A stretch of DNA of 64,000 bases from Streptomyces sp. B21-083 (GCF_036898825.1 NZ_JARUND010000002.1:2604001-2668000); one strand, 5' to 3'. Shown: positions 34,988 to 44,262, counted from the first letter of the stretch. Numbers and translations: made by a program. The notes: generated by a model not told the origin, from the sequence alone.

Positions 34988-35707
34988 ATGACAACCGGGG
35001 TTCGCCGCAGAATGGGAGTCGAGGAACGCCGGCAGCAGTTGATCGGCGTCGCCCTCGAACTGTTCAGCCGCCGCTCGCCCGACGAGGTCTCCATCGATGA
35101 GATCGCGTCGGCCGCGGGCATCTCGCGCCCATTGGTCTACCACTACTTCCCCGGCAAACTCAGCCTGTACGAGGCCGCGTTGAAGCGGGCGTCGGACGAC
35201 CTGGCGGGCCGGTTCGTGGAGCCGCACGAGGGTCCGCTGGGGTCGCGGCTGCTGCGGGTGATGCGCCGGTTCTTCGACTTCGTCGACGAACACGGGCCCG
35301 GATTCGCGGCGTTGATGCGCGGCGGCCCGGCGGTGTCCGCGGACGAGGTGCGTTCGGGCAGCTCATCGGCGACGAACGCGCTCATCGACGCCGTACGGCA
35401 GGCCGCGTACGTCCAGATACTGTCGCATCTGGACCTGACCGTCGAAGAGGCGCCCGCCCGCCTGGAGTTGGTCATCCGGACGTGGATATCGCTCGTCGAG
35501 TCGACCGCGCTGATCTGGCTGGACGGGCGGCGCGTGCCGCGAGCCGAGCTGGAGGCGCAGCTCGTGCACGACTTCGCGGCGCTGGCCGCCGTGAGCGCCG
35601 CCTATGACGAGGAGATGGCCGCACTGCTCCGCCGGATGCTCAAACAGGAGCCCACCGACGGGCCGTTCAGCGACCTGATCGCACGGCTCATCTCACTCGC
35701 GTCCTAG
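34988..35707 (+). CDS. TetR family regulator
   Basis: 239 residues from ATG 34988. N-terminal TetR helix-turn-helix (VEERRQQLIGVALELFSRRS, IDEIASAAGISRPLVYHYFPGK) and a variable ligand-binding C-terminal part. It follows the diiron/reductase pair by 56 bp on the same strand and may be its regulator. Confidence 0.92.
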   Translation: MTTGVRRRMGVEERRQQLIGVALELFSRRSPDEVSIDEIASAAGISRPLVYHYFPGKLSLYEAALKRASDDLAGRFVEPHEGPLGSRLLRVMRRFFDFVDEHGPGFAALMRGGPAVSADEVRSGSSSATNALIDAVRQAAYVQILSHLDLTVEEAPARLELVIRTWISLVESTALIWLDGRRVPRAELEAQLVHDFAALAAVSAAYDEEMAALLRRMLKQEPTDGPFSDLIARLISLAS

Positions 35708-35730
35708 GCGAATCCGTCCGGCAACCGGGC

Positions 35731-36087
35731 TCAGTTGTCGAACTTCCGGTAGGAGTCGTCGAGTTCGCGGACCTCGACCGAGGCGTGCAGGGCGAGTCCC
35801 TCGACAGGCTTCACATGGGTGCGTACCAACTCCAGTACGGCTTCCGTCAGTTGGTTCTTCGTCTCGACCGAGCGGCCGGTGAGCATGCCGATCCAGACGT
35901 GCACGATCGCGTGACCGTCGCTGTCCGCGCCGACCGTCGCGTCCTCGGTGCGGCGGAACTGCGTCTTGCACGCCTCGGACTTCGCCTTCGCCGTGGCGAC
36001 GACCTCCTCGTGCAGCGCCAGCGCGAACGCGCGCCGGTCGAAGGCCTCGGTCAGCGGACTCGAGTAGTCGACGGTGATCTGCGGCAT
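35731..36087 (-). CDS. 5-carboxymethyl-2-hydroxymuconate isomerase-like tautomerase
   Basis: 118 residues starting MPQITVDYSSPLTEAFD. Pro2 would become the catalytic N-terminal Pro after Met removal. The length, the DGHAIVHVWIGMLTGRSVE segment and the LHASVEVRELDDSYRK end fit the CHMI branch of the tautomerase superfamily. The rest of a homoprotocatechuate pathway is not nearby, so the substrate is unknown. Confidence 0.82.
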   Translation of the reverse strand: MPQITVDYSSPLTEAFDRRAFALALHEEVVATAKAKSEACKTQFRRTEDATVGADSDGHAIVHVWIGMLTGRSVETKNQLTEAVLELVRTHVKPVEGLALHASVEVRELDDSYRKFDN

Positions 36088-36250
36088 GGATCAAACCCCT
36101 GTTCTATGACGGCACGGTGGTCTCACCCTAGCCGCAGCCACCACCAGCGGCCTCCGGCCGACGGCCTCTGACCAGCGGGCTCCAGTCCAGCGGGTCTCCG
36201 GGACGGCGGGGCTCCGGGACGGCGAAGGCCCCGGCCCGGCGCGGGCCCCG

Positions 36251-36335
36251 GCCCAGCGGGGGCGCGGCCCGGCCCGGCGGGGGTTCCGGCCCAGCGGGGG
36301 CGCGGCCCGGCCCGGCGGGGGTTCCGGCCCAGCGG
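36251..36335. repeat. 38-bp tandem repeat, 2.2 copies
   Basis: Units 36251-36288 and 36289-36326 are identical in length (period 38) and begin GCCCAGCGGGGGCGCGGCCC; a partial third copy follows. The array ends 5 bp before the stop of the SpoIIE-type phosphatase gene. Confidence 0.85.
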
Positions 36336-36339
36336 GCCG

Positions 36340-37962
36340 CTAGTCGGCGAGCCGTAGCGCCAGCATCGCGATGTCGTCCTCCCGGTCGTGGCCGAAGGAG
36401 ACCAGCAGCGTGTCGCACAGGGCGTCCAGGCCGGGCAGCGCGCCGGAGGCTGCCGCGCGGAGGTGTTCCAGGGAGTCCGCGAGGTCGGTGCCCCGGGTCT
36501 CGATCAGGCCGTCGGTGATCATGAGGAGCCGGTCGGTGGGTTCGAGGAACAGCTCGGTGGGCGGCGGATGGGCGAGGCCCACGCCGAGCAGCGGGCCCTC
36601 GGCCTTGGCGTAGTCGGCGCTGTTGGTGTCGCGGATGATCAGCGGCGGGATGTGACCGGCGTTGGCGATCAGGGTGCGCCCGTTGCCCGGTTCCACGTGG
36701 ACCAGACAGACAGTGGCCGTGACCTCGGGGTGGTAGCGCTGGAGCATCCGGTCGAGGCGCTCGGCGAGCACGGCCGGGTCGCTCTCCTCGACGCAGTATG
36801 CACGCAGCGCGTGCCGGATCTCGACCATGACGGTGGCCGCTTCCAGCGAGTGCCCGACGACGTCGCCGACCGCGGTGAGCACACCGTCGGCGGTGCGCAG
36901 GGCGGCGTAGAAGTCGCCGCCGATCTCGGCGTCCCGGGATGCGGGCACGTACCGGACCACGACGTCGATGCCGGGCAGTTCGGGCAGCCTGTCGGGGCGG
37001 GGCAGGAAGCTGTGCTGGAGGGTGAGGGCGACATGCCGCTCGACCTGGTACATGAGCAGCGGCTCGGCGGCGAGCACGGTGGCCTGGGCGAGCCGGGCCA
37101 CCAGGGACTCGTTCTCGGGGCTCACCCTGCGCTGCCCGCGGGTGGGCGTGGCCAGGCACACCGAGGCCCTGCCGTCCTCGGTGGGGATCAGCACGAGGCG
37201 GGCGTCGTGCTCCATGCCCGGCCGGAAGAACCCGGCGGGCCACAGCGGCGCGGGCACCGTGGTGATCTGCACCCCGCTGTGCCCCCGGGTGAGCCGCCGG
37301 AGCAGTCCCGCCACGGCGCGGTGGGCGCCCTCGTCCGGCATGGCGAGCGAGGTGCGGTCACGGGAGGTGGCGCGGTACAGCTCGTCGTCAGGGCCGAGGA
37401 AGAACACGGCGGCGGGCGAGCCGGTGAGCCGCGCGGCGCCCTCGGCGGCGGCGTCGGCGAGTTCCTGCAGGGAGCGGGCCGCCTGGATGGTGAAGATCGT
37501 CTCCGACAGCCGGGTCAACCGCCGCGCCAGTGCCTGGTCGCCGGCCCGCAGCCGCGCGGCGCGCACCGCGGCCCGCAGTACCGCGTCGATCTCCCCGGGC
37601 TCGGCGGGCACCGTCAAAAACGCCTCCCCGCCCGCGTCCAGCCCGTCGCAGCGGTCACCCGGCGACACGGAGGAGGCCGAGAAGTGCACGACGGGCAGCC
37701 CGGCCATGTGTGGTCGGGTCTTGATCCGGCGACACAGCGCGAACCCGCCCATGCCGGTCAGGTTCACGTCGATGAGGGCCACGTCGGGCAGGACGCCCTT
37801 GCGCAGCCGTACGTCGAGTTCGGCGAGCGCCTCGTGGCCGCCGGCGACCGGGACGACCTGGTAACCGGCACGGCGGAGCAGGGCACTCATCGCGTGTCGG
37901 CTGGGCGCGCTGCCGTCCGCGACCAGCACGGTGGTGTCCGTCCACTTGCCGTTGCCGTCCAT
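36340..37962 (-). CDS. Receiver-GAF-SpoIIE (PP2C) phosphatase
   Basis: 540 residues from ATG 37962. A receiver domain (about 10-130) has the phosphoacceptor Asp65 in VALIDVNLTGMGGF. A GAF-like domain (about 160-310) follows. A SpoIIE/RsbU-type PP2C domain has EIGGDFYAAL, GDVVGHSLEAATVMVEIR, NAGHIPPLII and DDIAMLALRLAD. It should dephosphorylate an anti-sigma-factor antagonist when phosphorylated by a histidine kinase, but neither partner is adjacent. The open frame extends upstream to 38427, though those codons run through unrelated sequence. Confidence 0.92.
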   Translation of the reverse strand: MDGNGKWTDTTVLVADGSAPSRHAMSALLRRAGYQVVPVAGGHEALAELDVRLRKGVLPDVALIDVNLTGMGGFALCRRIKTRPHMAGLPVVHFSASSVSPGDRCDGLDAGGEAFLTVPAEPGEIDAVLRAAVRAARLRAGDQALARRLTRLSETIFTIQAARSLQELADAAAEGAARLTGSPAAVFFLGPDDELYRATSRDRTSLAMPDEGAHRAVAGLLRRLTRGHSGVQITTVPAPLWPAGFFRPGMEHDARLVLIPTEDGRASVCLATPTRGQRRVSPENESLVARLAQATVLAAEPLLMYQVERHVALTLQHSFLPRPDRLPELPGIDVVVRYVPASRDAEIGGDFYAALRTADGVLTAVGDVVGHSLEAATVMVEIRHALRAYCVEESDPAVLAERLDRMLQRYHPEVTATVCLVHVEPGNGRTLIANAGHIPPLIIRDTNSADYAKAEGPLLGVGLAHPPPTELFLEPTDRLLMITDGLIETRGTDLADSLEHLRAAASGALPGLDALCDTLLVSFGHDREDDIAMLALRLAD

Positions 37963-38030
37963 CCTGCCGCCCTTGGACACACCGGTGGGGCAGACCGGAT
38001 CCGGGTCTGCCCCACCACGATATGCGCTTG

Positions 38031-38174
38031 TCAGGAGGTACGGGAGAATACGGCGACGGTTCTCCCCGGAACGGCGAACGTGCCCGAATCCCGTTCGTAC
38101 GTGGCTGACTTGACGACCGAGTCCGCTCCCGCCCGCAGGACGGGGTGCAGCGCGTACGAGGTCCCGGGCCAGCG
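38031..38174 (-). pseudogene. Detached C-terminal end of the pullulanase
   Basis: On the minus strand the last ~45 codons read YALHPVLRAGADSVVKSATY and GTFAVPGRTVAVF, then a stop. This is the C-terminal beta-domain ending I know from Streptomyces pullulanases (LHPV..., TGTFTVPARTTAVF). It lies 275 bp beyond the premature end of the amylase-pullulanase gene on the same strand, so it is the tail left after loss of the catalytic part. Confidence 0.7.
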
Positions 38175-38190
38175 AGCCGATCCGCCGCAG

Positions 38191-38379
38191 CACTTCGGCA
38201 AGGAAGTGAGTTTGCGGGCCATCTGGCGAAAGTGGCTCACGGAGGGTGTCCTGGACGCCATCGTCAAGGCTCTGGGCGACTACGAGGGCACCGAGATCGA
38301 CGAGTCCCGCTGGCTGCCGGAGATGAGGATTCGCGGTGTCCTGGAAAGTCCCGTGGACACAGATGCACGACGAGGCTGA
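38191..38379 (+). other. Coding-like fragment of unknown origin in the pulA deletion scar
   Basis: The plus-strand frame has high GC at third positions and a protein-like reading (GVLDAIVKALGDYEGTEIDE, SRWLPEMRIRGVLES). It has no good start (GTG 38206 or TTG 38212 possible) and belongs to no family I know. It may be a fragment brought in at the junction. Confidence 0.3.
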
Positions 38380-38448
38380 TCTCGGAGCGTGGTTCGGGCG
38401 ACCGAACAGGAGTCGGTGACGGACCACCCGCCCGTGGTGCAGTCACCT

Positions 38449-41400
38449 TCAACTCGTGAGAGAGCTGTCGATTTCGAGTTTCACCGATCGCGCTGTGAAA
38501 GCCCGAACGGTCAGCGTAGAACGGCCGTTACCGAAGGTCGGCCCGAGGTCGGCGTTCGATGCGCTGGAGCCATACACATGGTCGAGCCCGCCGCCGATCT
38601 GCACACCCGTCGCTGCCAACACAGCCCCGTTCACCGCCCGTTGGGAGGCGACGAGCTGGCCGCGCAGGGCCTCACGGACCCGGTCGCGGTCACGCGGGTC
38701 GACAGACCAGGCGGTGTACGAGGCCAGGTGCGGGAACTTCGCCTTCTGGGCGTCGGTGAGGGCGGACTTGGTGAGGCGGAGCCAGCGCTCGTCGGTGCTG
38801 GTGAGCACGCCGTCCTTCGCCGTGATCGAGCCGGTGCGGGAGTACAGCAACTGGGTGGAAGCGGCGGTGTCGTCGCCGTTCCAGACGACGGTGTCCCGGT
38901 CGATCCAGACGGCCTTGGAGGTGGTCAGGTCGAGGTCGGCGGCACTGCCCGCGGGCTGCGGAAGCAGGTACTTCTCCTGGCCGTTCAGGAGCCAGACCTC
39001 GTGGCCGTCGGCCTTGAGGTCGAGGGCCTGGTCGGTGGGGAGGTCCTTCTCGTCGCCCTTGTGGAGGATGTAACTGAGGCTGGTGGCACCGTCGTTGAGT
39101 GGTACCTCGTAGACGGCGCCGTAGGCGTCGGTCCGCACCGGCTCGAGAGGGTTGGACCAGTCGGTGGGGTTCGCGGCGCCGGACCACACGTGCAGACCCC
39201 AGCCGTCGTAGTTCCCGTCGGCGCGGTGGTAGTGGAGGACCGCCTTGGTGGTGTCCTGGTCGGGATAGTCGGCGGTGGGCTTCTGGGTCAGTACGGCTTC
39301 CTTGCCCTGCTCGACCCAGATCTCGCCGGTCTTCGTGACGTCGATCGAGCGGTCGGCGGAGACGTCCTTGTTGCCGTCCTTGTCGATGACGAGGTAACTG
39401 ACGTCGGAGGCACCGGGCTTCAGCTTGACGTAGGCGAAGGCGCCGTACGCGTCCCGCCCGACGAAGTCGTGACCCTCGGGCCAGGTCGTGCTCTCGCCGT
39501 CGGCGAGGTCGCCCCAGGCGTACAGGCGCCAGTCGGTGTAGTCGCCGCCCGCGCGCTTGTAGTGCACGATCGCGTAGTCGCGCGAGGAGGCCGTGGGGAC
39601 CTCGGGGGCGGGCGGGGCGCCCGTGGTGGAGGTCGCCATGGCACTCGCTGTACGTCCGGCGCGGTCGACCACAACTGCCTTGTAGTGCAAGGGCGTTCCA
39701 GGGGCGACGTCCTTGGCGATGGTCTGGGTGACTCGGTAGGGCGCGTGGTCGGCGGAGCCGAGGGGCTGCCATGCGCTGTTGCCGACCTGGACGGCGAAGA
39801 CGACGCGGTTCAGCTGTCCGCCGTCCACGTCGGCGGTGATGTCGACGGTGCCGGTGGCTCCGGCGGGCGGGGGTGTGAGGGTGAGGGACGGCCTGGTGGT
39901 GGGCGCGGGGAGCTTGCCGGCGGCCTTGAGGACGATGGCGGAGCCGGCCGGGACGGTGACGGTGATCTTCTTGTCGGTGCCGCTGGTCACCTTGGCGTGG
40001 GTGCCGTAGATCCCGCTGAAGGCCATGTCGGCGGAGCCGGTGGGGATGCTCGCCGGCTCCGCGTCGTGCGCGTTGTTGAAGGCGACGACGTACTCGATGC
40101 CGGACCGGGCGTCGGTGCGGGAGAAGGCGTAGACGCCGGGGCCGTCGGCCGCATAGCGCTCGGTCTGGACGCCGTCGGCCAGGGCGGGGTTGGTCTTGCG
40201 GAGCTTGGCGAGAGCACTGATCTGCTGGTAGAGCGGTGCTCGCGTGTCGTAGGCGTCGCTCGCGTGGGTGCGGTCCGTGCCGAGTTCGTCGTCGTCGAGG
40301 TAGTCGGTGACCTTCGAGGCGAACATGGTCTGGCGGGCGTCCTTGTCGCCGCCCGCGCCGGTGTAGCCCTGTTCGTCGCCGTAGTAGACGACGGGGTTGC
40401 CCCGGCTGAGGAACATCAGTTCGTTGGCGAGCCTGTCCTTGGCGAGGAGTTCGGCGTCGGTGGCCTTCGGGTCGTCCTGTCGCAGGAAGGTCCCGATGCG
40501 GCCCATGTCGTGGTTGCCGAGGAAGGTGACCTGCTCGTAGGCGTTGGCCTTGTCGGTCGTGTACTTGTAGTCGTCGCCGAAGACCGACGCGAGCTTCTGG
40601 GCGCTGCCGCCCTGGGAGGCGTACGCGCGGGCCGCGTCCTGGAAGGGGAAGTCGAGCGTGGAGTCGAGGCGGCCCTGGGTGACGTACGGGGAGGTCACGG
40701 AGGTGTCGGCGGAGTAGACCTCGCCGAACATGAAGAAGTCGTCGCGGCCGTGCCGAGCCGCGTACGTGTCCAGTGCCGTGGCCCACTGGGTCCAGAACTC
40801 CATGTTGACGTGCTTCACGGTGTCGATCCGGAAGCCGTCGATGTCGAAGTCCCGTACCCACTTCTCGTAGATCTTCTCCATCCCGGAGACGACCTCGGGG
40901 CGCTCGGTCCACAGGTCGTCGAGGCCGACGAAGTCGCCGTAGGTGGCGGACTCGCCGGCCCAGGTGGAGTCGCCCCGGTTGTGGTACATCGTCGGGTCGT
41001 TGAGCCAGGACGGGACCTTGGCGTTCTTCTTCGCGGCGGGGACGACGGGCGTACGCGGGAAGGAGTCGGCGTCGACCGACGGGAAGCCCTTCTTCCCGAC
41101 CGCGTGGCCCTTCCCGTCCGCGTAGTCGGCGTCGTCGAAGGGCTCGCCGTCCTTGGTGAGGTACGGGAAGGCGCCCTTGGAGAGGTAGTCGTAGGACTTC
41201 TGTTCGTAGTCGACGACGTCGGCGGTGTGGTTGGTGATGACGTCGAAGAAGACCTTCATTCCCTTGGTGTGGGCCTTGGAGATGAGGGTTTCGAGGTCCT
41301 GGTTGGTGCCGAAGTGCGGGTCGACCTGGGTGAAGTCGGTGATCCAGTAGCCGTGGTAGCCGGCGGAGGCGTCCGCACCGGTTCCTTGCACGGGCGCGTT

Positions 41401-41820
41401 CTTGAAGATCGGGGCCAGCCAGATGGCGGTGGTGCCGAGGCCCTTGATGTAGTCCAGCCTGGTGGTGAGGCCCTTGAGGTCGCCGCCCTGGTAGAAGCCC
41501 TTGTCGGTGGGGTCGTAGCCGGTGGCGAGGCGTGAACCGGTGAGTCCGCCACGGTCGTTGGCGGTGCTGCCGTTGGCGAAACGGTCCGGGAGGACGAAGT
41601 AGAACTGCTCGCGGGTGGCGTCGTGCCGGGCCGGTTCGGCGGCGAGCTTCCTGTCGGACGGCGGTGGAGGCGGGGGTGGGGCGCCCGCCCCGACGGCCGG
41701 CGGCTGGACGAGCGCTGCGGCCAACGCGGTCACGGTGACCGCAGCGACCCGGCCTGCACGGGTAATACGGGTGGTGCGGGCAGTACGACGCCTCGGCGGC
41801 GCCGACCATCTCGGTATCAC
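38449..41820 (-). CDS. Truncated amylase-pullulanase: alpha-amylase and starch-binding domains kept, pullulanase domain lost
   Basis: 1123 residues from GTG 41820 (AAGGAG upstream). Signal peptide (about 20-46). A GH13 alpha-amylase domain (about 70-640) has nucleophile Asp in DIDGFRIDTVKHV, acid/base Glu in FMFGEVYSAD and Asp in FLGNHDMGRI. An Ig-like domain, two CBM41 pullulan-binding domains (about 757-855 and 862-957) and the pullulanase N-terminal module follow. The frame stops at LEIDSSLTS, inside the expected CBM48. Full bifunctional relatives in Streptomyces have about 1,800 residues. The amylase half looks intact and may still act on extracellular starch. Confidence 0.88.
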   Translation of the reverse strand: MIPRWSAPPRRRTARTTRITRAGRVAAVTVTALAAALVQPPAVGAGAPPPPPPPSDRKLAAEPARHDATREQFYFVLPDRFANGSTANDRGGLTGSRLATGYDPTDKGFYQGGDLKGLTTRLDYIKGLGTTAIWLAPIFKNAPVQGTGADASAGYHGYWITDFTQVDPHFGTNQDLETLISKAHTKGMKVFFDVITNHTADVVDYEQKSYDYLSKGAFPYLTKDGEPFDDADYADGKGHAVGKKGFPSVDADSFPRTPVVPAAKKNAKVPSWLNDPTMYHNRGDSTWAGESATYGDFVGLDDLWTERPEVVSGMEKIYEKWVRDFDIDGFRIDTVKHVNMEFWTQWATALDTYAARHGRDDFFMFGEVYSADTSVTSPYVTQGRLDSTLDFPFQDAARAYASQGGSAQKLASVFGDDYKYTTDKANAYEQVTFLGNHDMGRIGTFLRQDDPKATDAELLAKDRLANELMFLSRGNPVVYYGDEQGYTGAGGDKDARQTMFASKVTDYLDDDELGTDRTHASDAYDTRAPLYQQISALAKLRKTNPALADGVQTERYAADGPGVYAFSRTDARSGIEYVVAFNNAHDAEPASIPTGSADMAFSGIYGTHAKVTSGTDKKITVTVPAGSAIVLKAAGKLPAPTTRPSLTLTPPPAGATGTVDITADVDGGQLNRVVFAVQVGNSAWQPLGSADHAPYRVTQTIAKDVAPGTPLHYKAVVVDRAGRTASAMATSTTGAPPAPEVPTASSRDYAIVHYKRAGGDYTDWRLYAWGDLADGESTTWPEGHDFVGRDAYGAFAYVKLKPGASDVSYLVIDKDGNKDVSADRSIDVTKTGEIWVEQGKEAVLTQKPTADYPDQDTTKAVLHYHRADGNYDGWGLHVWSGAANPTDWSNPLEPVRTDAYGAVYEVPLNDGATSLSYILHKGDEKDLPTDQALDLKADGHEVWLLNGQEKYLLPQPAGSAADLDLTTSKAVWIDRDTVVWNGDDTAASTQLLYSRTGSITAKDGVLTSTDERWLRLTKSALTDAQKAKFPHLASYTAWSVDPRDRDRVREALRGQLVASQRAVNGAVLAATGVQIGGGLDHVYGSSASNADLGPTFGNGRSTLTVRAFTARSVKLEIDSSLTS

Positions 41821-41889
41821 GGACGTGGACTCCTTGCGATCGCGGCTCTTGCGGGTCCGACCCCGCGCGACCGTATCGCCGAGGAAACG

Positions 41890-41900
41890 CTTACAGCAAG
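41890..41900 (-). promoter_or_regulatory. Possible MalR-type site upstream of the amylase-pullulanase gene
   Basis: On the minus strand CTTGCTGTAAG, an imperfect inverted repeat with the CTTGC core seen upstream of the other maltose/starch genes. It lies 70 bp before the GTG start. Confidence 0.4.
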
Positions 41901-41926
41901 AGTCCTGAAACCACTGGAAAGAACTT

Positions 41927-43309
41927 TCAGCAGCTCGACTTGCCCGCGTAGATCGCCAGGGCCGTGTTCGCGCCCAGCGTCGCGGTGAACTGACCGCTCG
42001 AATTCACGGTCACCGACGTGTTGCTCTGCACGTTGCAGTACGTCCCGGCGGCCAGCGAGGTCTGGTAGGTCCGGCTCAGACCGCTCGACTCGTGGTTGAT
42101 GGCGACGAAGCCCTTGGCACCCCGTCCGAAGGCGATGGCGTCGCCCCCGTTGTCCCACCAGTTGCTGACGGACTCGCCGCGTACGGCGTTACGGAAGGCG
42201 ACCATGCGCAGGATCTCCGGCCAGGCGTGCTGGCACTTCCAGCCGTTCTGCCAACAGTCGTTGACCGTACCGCCGTTGGGCGGCCCGGCGTCCGTGTCGG
42301 AGAACTCGTAGCCCGAGTTGATGTCCGGGGCGCCGTACGGGTACGCGAGCATGAAGACGTTGGCGAGCGTGTAGTTGGCGTTGTCCCTGTAGCTGAGGGT
42401 GGAGCCGTTGCGCTCGGTGTCGTGGTTGTCGACGAAGACACCGGAGACCGAGTTGCTCATGTACCCCCAGCCCTCGCCGTAGTTCTTCAGGTAGGCGAGG
42501 TTCTCGTTGTTGAAGACGCGCTTGAGGTCGAAGGCGTAACGGAACTCCTGGACATCGCCGTTGCCCGTGTACTCGGTGGGCTGGACTGCCTCGCCGCTGC
42601 CGTAGATGGCCTCCTGCTTCCAGTACACCGTCGGGTTGCTCAGCCGGGACTTGATGTTGGCGAGGTCGGCGGCGGCCATGTGCTTCGCCGCGTCGATCCG
42701 GAAGCCGTCGACGCCGTAGCCGAGGAGCGTGTTCATATACCCGGCGATGGCGGAACGGACGTAGTCCTCACCCGTGTCCAGGTCGGCGAGGCCGACGAGT
42801 TCGCAGTGCTGGACGTTCGAGCGGTCCTGGTAGTTGTTGATCGTCGAGGTGCAGTCGTCGAAGTCGGACGAGGAGTACAGACCGGGGTAGTTGTACTTGC
42901 TGTACGACGAACCGCCGGTGCCGGTGCCGCTGCCCGCCGACATGTGGTTGACGACGGTGTCGACGACGACCTTGACGCCGGCGGCGTGACACGTGTCGAC
43001 CATGCTCTTGAACCCGGTGGCGTCGCCGAGGCGGCCGGCGATCCGGTAGCTGACGGGCTGGTACGAGGTCCACCACTGCGAGCCCTGTATGTGCTCGGCG
43101 GGCGGGGAGACCTGTACGAAGCCGTAGCCGGCGGGGCCGAGGGTGCGGGTGCACTCCTTGGCGACCGAGGCGAAGTTCCACTCGAAGAGGACGGCGGTGA
43201 CGTCCTTGGTGCCGGGCGGGGAGGCAACGGCGGCGCCCGGCAGGACGGCGAGCGCGATCGACGCGCCCGCGACGAGGGCAAGCGTGCTGGAGAGGGTTCT
43301 GCTGGCCAT
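41927..43309 (-). CDS. Secreted alpha-amylase (GH13)
   Basis: 460 residues from ATG 43309 (AAGGA upstream). A Sec signal peptide ends near AVA-SPPG. A compact Streptomyces-type amylase follows: [36 protein letters not shown] (nucleophile Asp), [11 protein letters not shown] (acid/base Glu) and [12 protein letters not shown] (third Asp). It has the C-terminal beta-domain but no extra starch-binding module. It cleaves internal alpha-1,4 links of starch outside the cell. It lies 106 bp upstream of the amylase-pullulanase gene on the same strand and has MalR-type repeats before it. Confidence 0.95.
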   Translation of the reverse strand: MASRTLSSTLALVAGASIALAVLPGAAVASPPGTKDVTAVLFEWNFASVAKECTRTLGPAGYGFVQVSPPAEHIQGSQWWTSYQPVSYRIAGRLGDATGFKSMVDTCHAAGVKVVVDTVVNHMSAGSGTGTGGSSYSKYNYPGLYSSSDFDDCTSTINNYQDRSNVQHCELVGLADLDTGEDYVRSAIAGYMNTLLGYGVDGFRIDAAKHMAAADLANIKSRLSNPTVYWKQEAIYGSGEAVQPTEYTGNGDVQEFRYAFDLKRVFNNENLAYLKNYGEGWGYMSNSVSGVFVDNHDTERNGSTLSYRDNANYTLANVFMLAYPYGAPDINSGYEFSDTDAGPPNGGTVNDCWQNGWKCQHAWPEILRMVAFRNAVRGESVSNWWDNGGDAIAFGRGAKGFVAINHESSGLSRTYQTSLAAGTYCNVQSNTSVTVNSSGQFTATLGANTALAIYAGKSSC

Positions 43310-43337
43310 GTGGGGTCCTTCTCCGTTGAAGGTCCAG

Positions 43338-43387
43338 GCAAGATTCCTTGCGGATTCTTGCAGCAACATGACTGAAAACTTTCAGTC
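43338..43387 (-). promoter_or_regulatory. CTTGC repeats and palindrome upstream of the amylase gene (probable MalR region)
   Basis: GCAAG at 43338-43342, CTTGC at 43347-43351 and CTTGCAG at 43357-43363 (10-bp spacing of the last two). A perfect palindrome GACTGAAA-AC-TTTCAGTC follows (43370-43387). CTTGCAG-type repeats are the known control elements of Streptomyces amylase promoters. The other bases between 43310 and 43681 hold no gene. Confidence 0.6.
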
Positions 43388-43630
43388 GACCAGAAGGTAC
43401 GAGTCCACTTGTCAGACGGTCAACCCTTGAGGCACACCCTCTGCACGCGCACGAGATCTCTTCACACAGTGGGGTGTCGAGCCCCGAGGGCGGGGATCCC
43501 GGATGCACGGATACACCGATACCGGGGCGCCGTTGACGAGTGGCGAACCAGGTGACGCCGTTCCCGCTGGATCGCCCTCGACGCGGCCGGGCCGACGCCC
43601 ACCCCGATCCGATGCGGCCGTTTCGGCAGT

Positions 43631-43669
43631 GAGGCCGGCCCCGAAGCCAGGGGCTGCAGGGCCGGCCTC
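43631..43669 (-). terminator. Terminator of the 43682 gene
   Basis: A perfect 11-bp stem (43631-43641 and 43659-43669) 13 bp beyond the stop of the minus-strand membrane protein gene. Confidence 0.7.
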
Positions 43670-43681
43670 TGCCTCAGCGCG

Positions 43682-44239
43682 TCATTGGACGCGGGACGCA
43701 CGAGGCAGACGCGACGCCGAGGCGAGGAAGAAGATGCCTCCGAGCACCGCGTACCCGGCGAGAGGGACCAGGGAGGGGCTGTCCTGCGCGGCGGCTCGAA
43801 CGAAGTTCGCGCCGGCGAGCACGGAGATGCCACCACTGATGATCATCGCCCACTGGCCGCCCATCGGCCGGCGGGCAATGCCTACGACCAGCTGGACCAG
43901 CCCGGAGAGGACCGCCCACGCGCCCCAGACTCGCAGTACCGCGGCGATACCCGAGCCGCCGGCGACCGCCACGCCGACGGCGGCGACCGAGCTGACGGCG
44001 ATGTTGGTGTAGAGGCCCTTGAGTGGGCCACGAGTGTGGGCCGACCTGGCGTCGACGACGGCTGCGGCCACGTCGAAGACCGGATACAGGAACAGCAGCG
44101 CCTTGACGCCGAAGGTGAGGTCCGGGCCGGACAGCACCAGGAGGGTTGCCCAAACGGCGGCGAACACGAATCGGGTGACATACAGCCGACGCAGGACGGG
44201 CGGAGCGCCCGTGTGCGCGGCGGAGGCGACGGCGGCCAT
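43682..44239 (-). CDS. DUF308-like membrane protein
   Basis: 185 residues from ATG 44239 (AGGAGAA upstream). Five or six hydrophobic helices, with the paired pattern of DUF308/HdeD-type proteins (RFVFAAVWATLLVLSGPDLTFG, AVLSGLVQLVVGIARRPMGG, ISGGISVLAGANFVRAA). It diverges from a TetR gene across 107 bp with a palindrome, so it is the probable target of that regulator. Confidence 0.75.
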   Translation of the reverse strand: MAAVASAAHTGAPPVLRRLYVTRFVFAAVWATLLVLSGPDLTFGVKALLFLYPVFDVAAAVVDARSAHTRGPLKGLYTNIAVSSVAAVGVAVAGGSGIAAVLRVWGAWAVLSGLVQLVVGIARRPMGGQWAMIISGGISVLAGANFVRAAAQDSPSLVPLAGYAVLGGIFFLASASRLPRASRVQ

Positions 44240-44262
44240 GAGTTCTCCTGTGAACACTGGAA

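Noticed and set aside
36388..38379. 663-codon plus-strand open frame over the SpoIIE gene
   Set aside because: Antisense shadow of the phosphatase; only its last ~60 codons, beyond the gene, look protein-like and are listed separately.
38389..41535. 1048-codon open frame on the plus strand opposite the amylase-pullulanase gene
   Set aside because: It is a mirror of a high-GC gene: Val/Gly/Leu-rich translation with no domains, while the opposite strand has full GH13 and CBM41 motifs.
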